From an uncultured Neisseria sp. (GTDB lineage Bacteria; Pseudomonadota; Gammaproteobacteria; Burkholderiales; Neisseriaceae): a DNA stretch of 8,234 nt. Shown piece by piece: positions 5,113 through 8,234 of the stretch. Numbering within the stretch: the stretch's first letter is position 1; the number at the start of each line of letters is the position of its first letter. The notes under the pieces are model-generated. The model did not search any database and was not told where the DNA came from. It saw only the letters and a list, made by a program, of their open reading frames with translations. The DNA lies in NCBI GenBank assembly GCA_937919795.1, contig CALFOA010000002.1, positions 1-8,234 of the forward strand, read 5' to 3'. The position numbers and the translations under genes were made by a program.

Positions 5113-5784
5113 ATGAAAACCCTGCTGTTCACTGCACTCTTCGCCGCCACCGCATTGGCACACGCCGCACCGGCTGCGCACGAACACGACGCCCACGCCA
5201 TGCATGCCGCATCTGCCCCTGCTAACGACACGCCCGTCCATGCTGACGAATACCATACCGCCATGATGAGCATGCACGACGACATGATGAAAGGCATTAG
5301 CCTGCAAAACCCCGACGCCGCTTTTGCCGCCGGTATGCTCCCGCACCATCAAGGCGCGGTAAAAATGGCGGAAATCCAGCTAAAACGCGGCAGCGACCGC
5401 CAGATGAACCGTTTGGCCAAAGACATCATCCGTACCCAAACTGCCGAAATCAAACTGATGCAGCGCTGGCTGGCACAACATCCGTCTGAACCCGCCGGTG
5501 CGGCCGCACCCGCCCATGTCGCCGAATACCATGCCTCCATGACGGGCATGCACGGCGACATGATGAAAGGCATTCAGCTGCAAAACCCCGATGCCGCCTT
5601 TGCCGCCGGTATGCTCCCTCACCATCAGGGTGCGGTAAAAATGGCGGAAATCCAATTGAAATACGGCCGCGACAACCGCTTGCGCGACCTGGCGCAAGAC
5701 ATCACCCGTACCCAAAGCGCCGAAATCGCTTTTATGAAGCTCTGGCAGGAAAAACATTCAGCCACTCCGCCTGCCCATCATTAA
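5113..5784 (+). CDS. Exported protein with two tandem DUF305 domains (CopM-like, probable copper binding)
   Basis: The protein is 223 residues, starting at ATG 5113 with AAGGA (5101-5105) 7 bases upstream; an in-frame TTG at 5083 is not needed. A Sec signal peptide occupies about 1-18 (cleavage AHA before AP). A His/Met-rich linker (HEHDAHAMHA) leads into two DUF305 repeats offset by exactly 92 codons, starting at E46 and E138. Both contain DMMKGI, LQNPDAAFAAGMLPHHQGAV, KMAEIQL, LA.DI.RTQ.AEI and a terminal tryptophan. The HHQGA histidines (H78-H79, H170-H171) and the Met/His clusters (MMSMHDDMM, MTGMHGDMM) are plausible metal ligands. DUF305 proteins are four-helix bundles, and the cyanobacterial member CopM binds copper in the periplasm. 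A copper role here is inferred from family and composition. No copper pump or regulator is adjacent. The gene has its own promoter and terminator, so it appears monocistronic. Confidence 0.88.
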   Translation: MKTLLFTALFAATALAHAAPAAHEHDAHAMHAASAPANDTPVHADEYHTAMMSMHDDMMKGISLQNPDAAFAAGMLPHHQGAVKMAEIQLKRGSDRQMNRLAKDIIRTQTAEIKLMQRWLAQHPSEPAGAAAPAHVAEYHASMTGMHGDMMKGIQLQNPDAAFAAGMLPHHQGAVKMAEIQLKYGRDNRLRDLAQDITRTQSAEIAFMKLWQEKHSATPPAHH

Positions 5785-5796
5785 GTCTGATTATTC

Positions 5797-5832
5797 AAAT
5801 GCCTGTCTGAAACCTTTTTCAGACAGGCATTT
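5797..5832 (+). terminator. DUS-pair intrinsic terminator after the DUF305 gene
   Basis: A perfect 16-bp stem (5797-5812 with 5817-5832) has a 4-base CCTT loop and an A/T-rich foot (AAAT...ATTT). Each arm carries a perfect TGCCTGTCTGAA uptake sequence (plus 5800-5811, minus 5818-5829). It isolates the DUF305 transcript from metE. Confidence 0.9.
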
Positions 5833-5993
5833 CGCTTATTCACATAAGTTGTTCAACCGTTTTCATTATTAATTTTATTCATATAGATATGCAAATTTAT
5901 CGTTTGCCCCCTTTGCAAAAAAGCGTCATGATGCCATCATTGCAAATTGTCTCATGACGAACCCACAACGATTCACTCAACAGGAGCCATCCC
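5833..5993 (+). promoter_or_regulatory. metE upstream region with two inverted repeats
   Basis: This AT-rich 161-base leader should hold the metE promoter and activator site. ATGATGCCATCAT (5928-5940) is a perfect palindrome with 6-base arms and a 1-base centre. CGTCATGA (5924-5931) and TCATGACG (5952-5959) form a larger inverted repeat across 20 bases. TTTGCAAAA (5912-5920), TTGCAAATT (5940-5948) and ATGCAAATT (5889-5897) share a TGCAAA core. TATAGA (5882-5887) is a possible -10 but no good -35 precedes it, as expected for an activator-dependent promoter. The E. coli MetR consensus TGAAN5TTCA is not found. The ribosome site CAGGAG (5981-5986) is 7 bases before the ATG. No SAM or cobalamin riboswitch is recognisable. 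Confidence 0.45.
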
Positions 5994-8234
5994 ATGAATA
6001 CATTCCACCTCTCAGGCTACCCGCGCATCGGCGCGAAGCGCGAACTGAAATTTGCTGTTGAAGCCTTCTGGAAAGGCGACAAAACCGAAGCCGAATTGCA
6101 AGCCGTGGCCGCGGATATCCGCAGCAAAAACTGGGCTGCCCAAAAAGCCGCTGGTGCCGATTTGTTGCCGGTAGGCGATTTCTCCTTCTACGATCACGTA
6201 TTGGATCTGTTGTGCACCTTGGGCGCAATTCCGAAACGCTTCGGTTTCGATGCCGCCAACTTGAGCCTGCCCGAATACTTCCAACTGGCGCGCGGTAACG
6301 CCACCCAGTTTGCGATGGAAATGACCAAATGGTTCGACACCAACTACCACTACATCGTACCCGAATGGCACGCCGATACTGAATTTTCGGTAAACGCCGG
6401 CCGCCTGATTGCCCAAATCAAAGAAGCCAAAGCACAAGGCCACGACATCAAACCGACTTTGGTTGGCCCGCTGACCCTGCTGTGGTTGGGTAAGAAAAAA
6501 GAAGAATTCGGCTGCCGCGTCGCCACCCTACTGCCGAAACTGTTGCCCGCTTATGCCCAACTGCTGCGCGAACTGGCCGCCGAAGGCGTGGACTGGATTC
6601 AAATCGACGAGCCGATTCTGGCAGTTGATGCTCCCCAAGCCTATCTGGATGCCTTCCCGACCGTTTACAAAGAGCTGGCCAACACCGGCACCCGCATCAT
6701 CATCGGCACCTACTTCGCTTCTGTTGCCGAGCATCTGGAATTGCTGAAAAACCTGCCGGTACACGGTCTGCACATCGACGCCGTGCGCGCGCCCGAGCAA
6801 GTGGCTACCTTCGTCAACGCTTGGCCGCAAAACAAAGTATTGTCGATCGGCCTGATCGACGGCCGCAACGTATGGCGCGCCAACTTGAGCAAAGTGATCG
6901 ACACCTTGGCACCGATTGCCGCCAAACTGGGCAACAACTTGTGGATCGCCCCTTCCTGCTCGCTGCTGCACAGCCCGCAAGATTTGGCCGTTGAAGAAAA
7001 ACTCGATAGCGAAATCAAATCCTGGATGGCGTTTGCCGCACAAAAACTGGTGGAACTGGGCACTGTTAAACAAGCCTTGGCTCACGGCAAAGACAGCGTG
7101 AAAGACGCGATTGCCGCTTCTGATGCCGCCGCTGCCGACCGCGCCACCAACGCCAAAATCCACAACGATGCCGTTAAAGCACGCCTGGCCGCGCTGCCTG
7201 CCAATGCCGACCAACGCAAATCACCGTTTGCCGAGCGCATCAAAGCCCAACAGGCTCTGCTGAACCTGCCGACTTTGCCTACCACCACCATCGGTTCTTT
7301 CCCGCAAACCAGCGAAATCCGCCAAGCGCGCGCCGCCTTCAAAAAAGGTGAATTGAGCGCCGCCGATTACGATGCCGCGATGAAAAAAGAAATCGCCTAC
7401 TGCGTAGAAGTGCAGGAAAAACTGGAGCTGGACGTACCGGTACACGGCGAAGCCGAGCGTAACGACATGGTGGAATACTTCGGCGAGCAACTGGCCGGCT
7501 ACTGCTTCAGCCAATTCGGCTGGGTACAAAGCTACGGTTCACGCTGCGTGAAACCGCCGATCATTTTCGGCGACGTTTCCCGCCCGAACCCGATGACCGT
7601 GTACTGGTCTTCTTACGCGCAAACCCTGACCAAACGCCCGATGAAAGGCATGCTCACCGGCCCGGTTACCATGTTCAAATGGTCGTTTGTACGCGACGAT
7701 ATTCCGTTGAGCACCGTCGCCAAACAAATCGCCCTCGCCTTGAACGACGAAGTGCTGGACTTGGAAAAAGCCGGTATCAAAGTGATCCAAATCGACGAAC
7801 CGGCCATCCGCGAAGCCATGCCGCTGAAAAAAGCACAATGGGACGAATACCTGGCCTGGGCCTGCGAATCCTTCCGCCTGTCATCTACCGGCGCCGAAGA
7901 CAGCACCCAAATCCACACCCACATGTGTTACTCCGAGTTCAACGACATCCTGCCGGCCATCGCCTCGATGGATGCCGACGTGATCACCATCGAAACCTCG
8001 CGTTCCGACATGGATTTGCTGACCGCCTTCGGTGATTTCAAATACCCGAACGACATCGGCCCGGGCGTATACGACATCCACAGCCCGCGCGTACCGACCG
8101 CTGCCGAAGTGGAACACCTGTTGCGCAAAGCGATGGACGTGGTACCGGTTGAGCGTTTGTGGGTCAACCCCGACTGCGGCCTGAAAACCCGCGGCTGGAA
8201 AGAAACCATCGAGCAGCTGGAAGTGATGATGGAA
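5994..8234 (+). CDS. metE: MetE, cobalamin-independent methionine synthase (3' end cut by window)
   Basis: The frame is open for 747 codons from ATG 5994 to the window edge; E. coli MetE has 753 residues, so only about ten are missing. It transfers the methyl group of 5-methyltetrahydropteroyltri-glutamate to homocysteine in the cytosol, the last step of methionine synthesis. The N-terminal barrel begins [15 protein letters not shown] with [13 protein letters not shown] and [14 protein letters not shown]. The C-terminal catalytic barrel begins [17 protein letters not shown] and carries [16 protein letters not shown]. Zinc ligands are H643 and C645 (in [10 protein letters not shown]), E667 (IETSRSD) and C728 ([11 protein letters not shown]). 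The proton-donor histidine is H696 (DIHSP). All five are offset +2 from E. coli. The residue equivalent to E. coli C645, the glutathionylation site, is serine (S647). It is the expected target of the MetR encoded in this window, and appears to be a separate unit after the DUF305 terminator. Confidence 0.97.
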   Translation, partial: MNTFHLSGYPRIGAKRELKFAVEAFWKGDKTEAELQAVAADIRSKNWAAQKAAGADLLPVGDFSFYDHVLDLLCTLGAIPKRFGFDAANLSLPEYFQLARGNATQFAMEMTKWFDTNYHYIVPEWHADTEFSVNAGRLIAQIKEAKAQGHDIKPTLVGPLTLLWLGKKKEEFGCRVATLLPKLLPAYAQLLRELAAEGVDWIQIDEPILAVDAPQAYLDAFPTVYKELANTGTRIIIGTYFASVAEHLELLKNLPVHGLHIDAVRAPEQVATFVNAWPQNKVLSIGLIDGRNVWRANLSKVIDTLAPIAAKLGNNLWIAPSCSLLHSPQDLAVEEKLDSEIKSWMAFAAQKLVELGTVKQALAHGKDSVKDAIAASDAAAADRATNAKIHNDAVKARLAALPANADQRKSPFAERIKAQQALLNLPTLPTTTIGSFPQTSEIRQARAAFKKGELSAADYDAAMKKEIAYCVEVQEKLELDVPVHGEAERNDMVEYFGEQLAGYCFSQFGWVQSYGSRCVKPPIIFGDVSRPNPMTVYWSSYAQTLTKRPMKGMLTGPVTMFKWSFVRDDIPLSTVAKQIALALNDEVLDLEKAGIKVIQIDEPAIREAMPLKKAQWDEYLAWACESFRLSSTGAEDSTQIHTHMCYSEFNDILPAIASMDADVITIETSRSDMDLLTAFGDFKYPNDIGPGVYDIHSPRVPTAAEVEHLLRKAMDVVPVERLWVNPDCGLKTRGWKETIEQLEVMME

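Noticed and set aside
5481..5490. TCCGTCTGAA in the DUF305 gene, 9/10 to the meningococcal uptake sequence
   Set aside because: It is a single imperfect copy inside a coding region, and all other uptake sequences here use the TG-wad dialect. Chance is the simpler explanation.
5928..5957. Leader peptide MMPSLQIVS upstream of metE
   Set aside because: It contains only the initiating methionines, no ribosome site and no attenuator-like alternative hairpins before metE.
6528..7214. 228-codon open frame on the minus strand inside metE
   Set aside because: It is antisense to conserved MetE sequence and its low-complexity composition follows from the opposite strand's codon use.

Overview
The window looks like a chromosomal segment of a Neisseria species at a contig edge. 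Short 12-base sequences matching TGCCTGTCTGAA, the DNA uptake sequence (DUS) dialect described for Neisseria wadsworthii (TG-wadDUS), occur in inverted pairs. Two of these pairs form intrinsic terminators, which is the typical neisserial arrangement. Protein content (MetR, MetE, a BCCT transporter) and the moderately GC-rich coding sequence fit. The first 28 bases are not genomic: they match the Illumina TruSeq read-2 adapter, so the left edge is a contaminated contig end.

Layout, left to right. Bases 29-339 (minus) hold the N-terminal 103 codons of a nitronate monooxygenase-like flavoprotein, cut by the adapter. Bases 360-491 hold an inverted DUS pair separated by a REP doublet (REPIN-like element), whose two hairpins each carry a GTAG foot. 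Bases 496-1428 (minus) encode MetR, the homocysteine-responsive LysR-type activator of methionine synthesis. A 286-base divergent region follows with a TATAAT box for metR, an extended -10 for the opposite gene and two perfect palindromes. Bases 1715-3559 (plus) encode a BCCT-family betaine/choline/carnitine transporter starting at TTG, followed by a DUS-pair terminator.

Bases 3792-4967 (plus) encode a secreted GH20 enzyme closely resembling dispersin B, the biofilm-dispersing poly-N-acetylglucosamine hydrolase of Aggregatibacter. Every dispersin B active-site residue I could place is conserved at a constant offset of 29. Bases 5113-5784 (plus) encode an exported, Met/His-rich protein made of two tandem DUF305 domains (CopM-like, probably copper-binding), with its own promoter and a DUS-pair terminator. 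Bases 5994-8234 (plus) encode MetE, cobalamin-independent methionine synthase, complete except for roughly the last ten residues.

How they fit together: metR and metE form a regulator-target pair separated by about 4.6 kb, with three unrelated-looking transcription units between them. MetR is divergent from the BCCT transporter, which raises the possibility that the transporter belongs to the methionine/methyl-donor regulon. The dispersin-like enzyme and the DUF305 protein look like independent envelope or secreted functions (biofilm matrix turnover; periplasmic metal handling). I see no tRNA, rRNA, CRISPR array, prophage or full insertion sequence.
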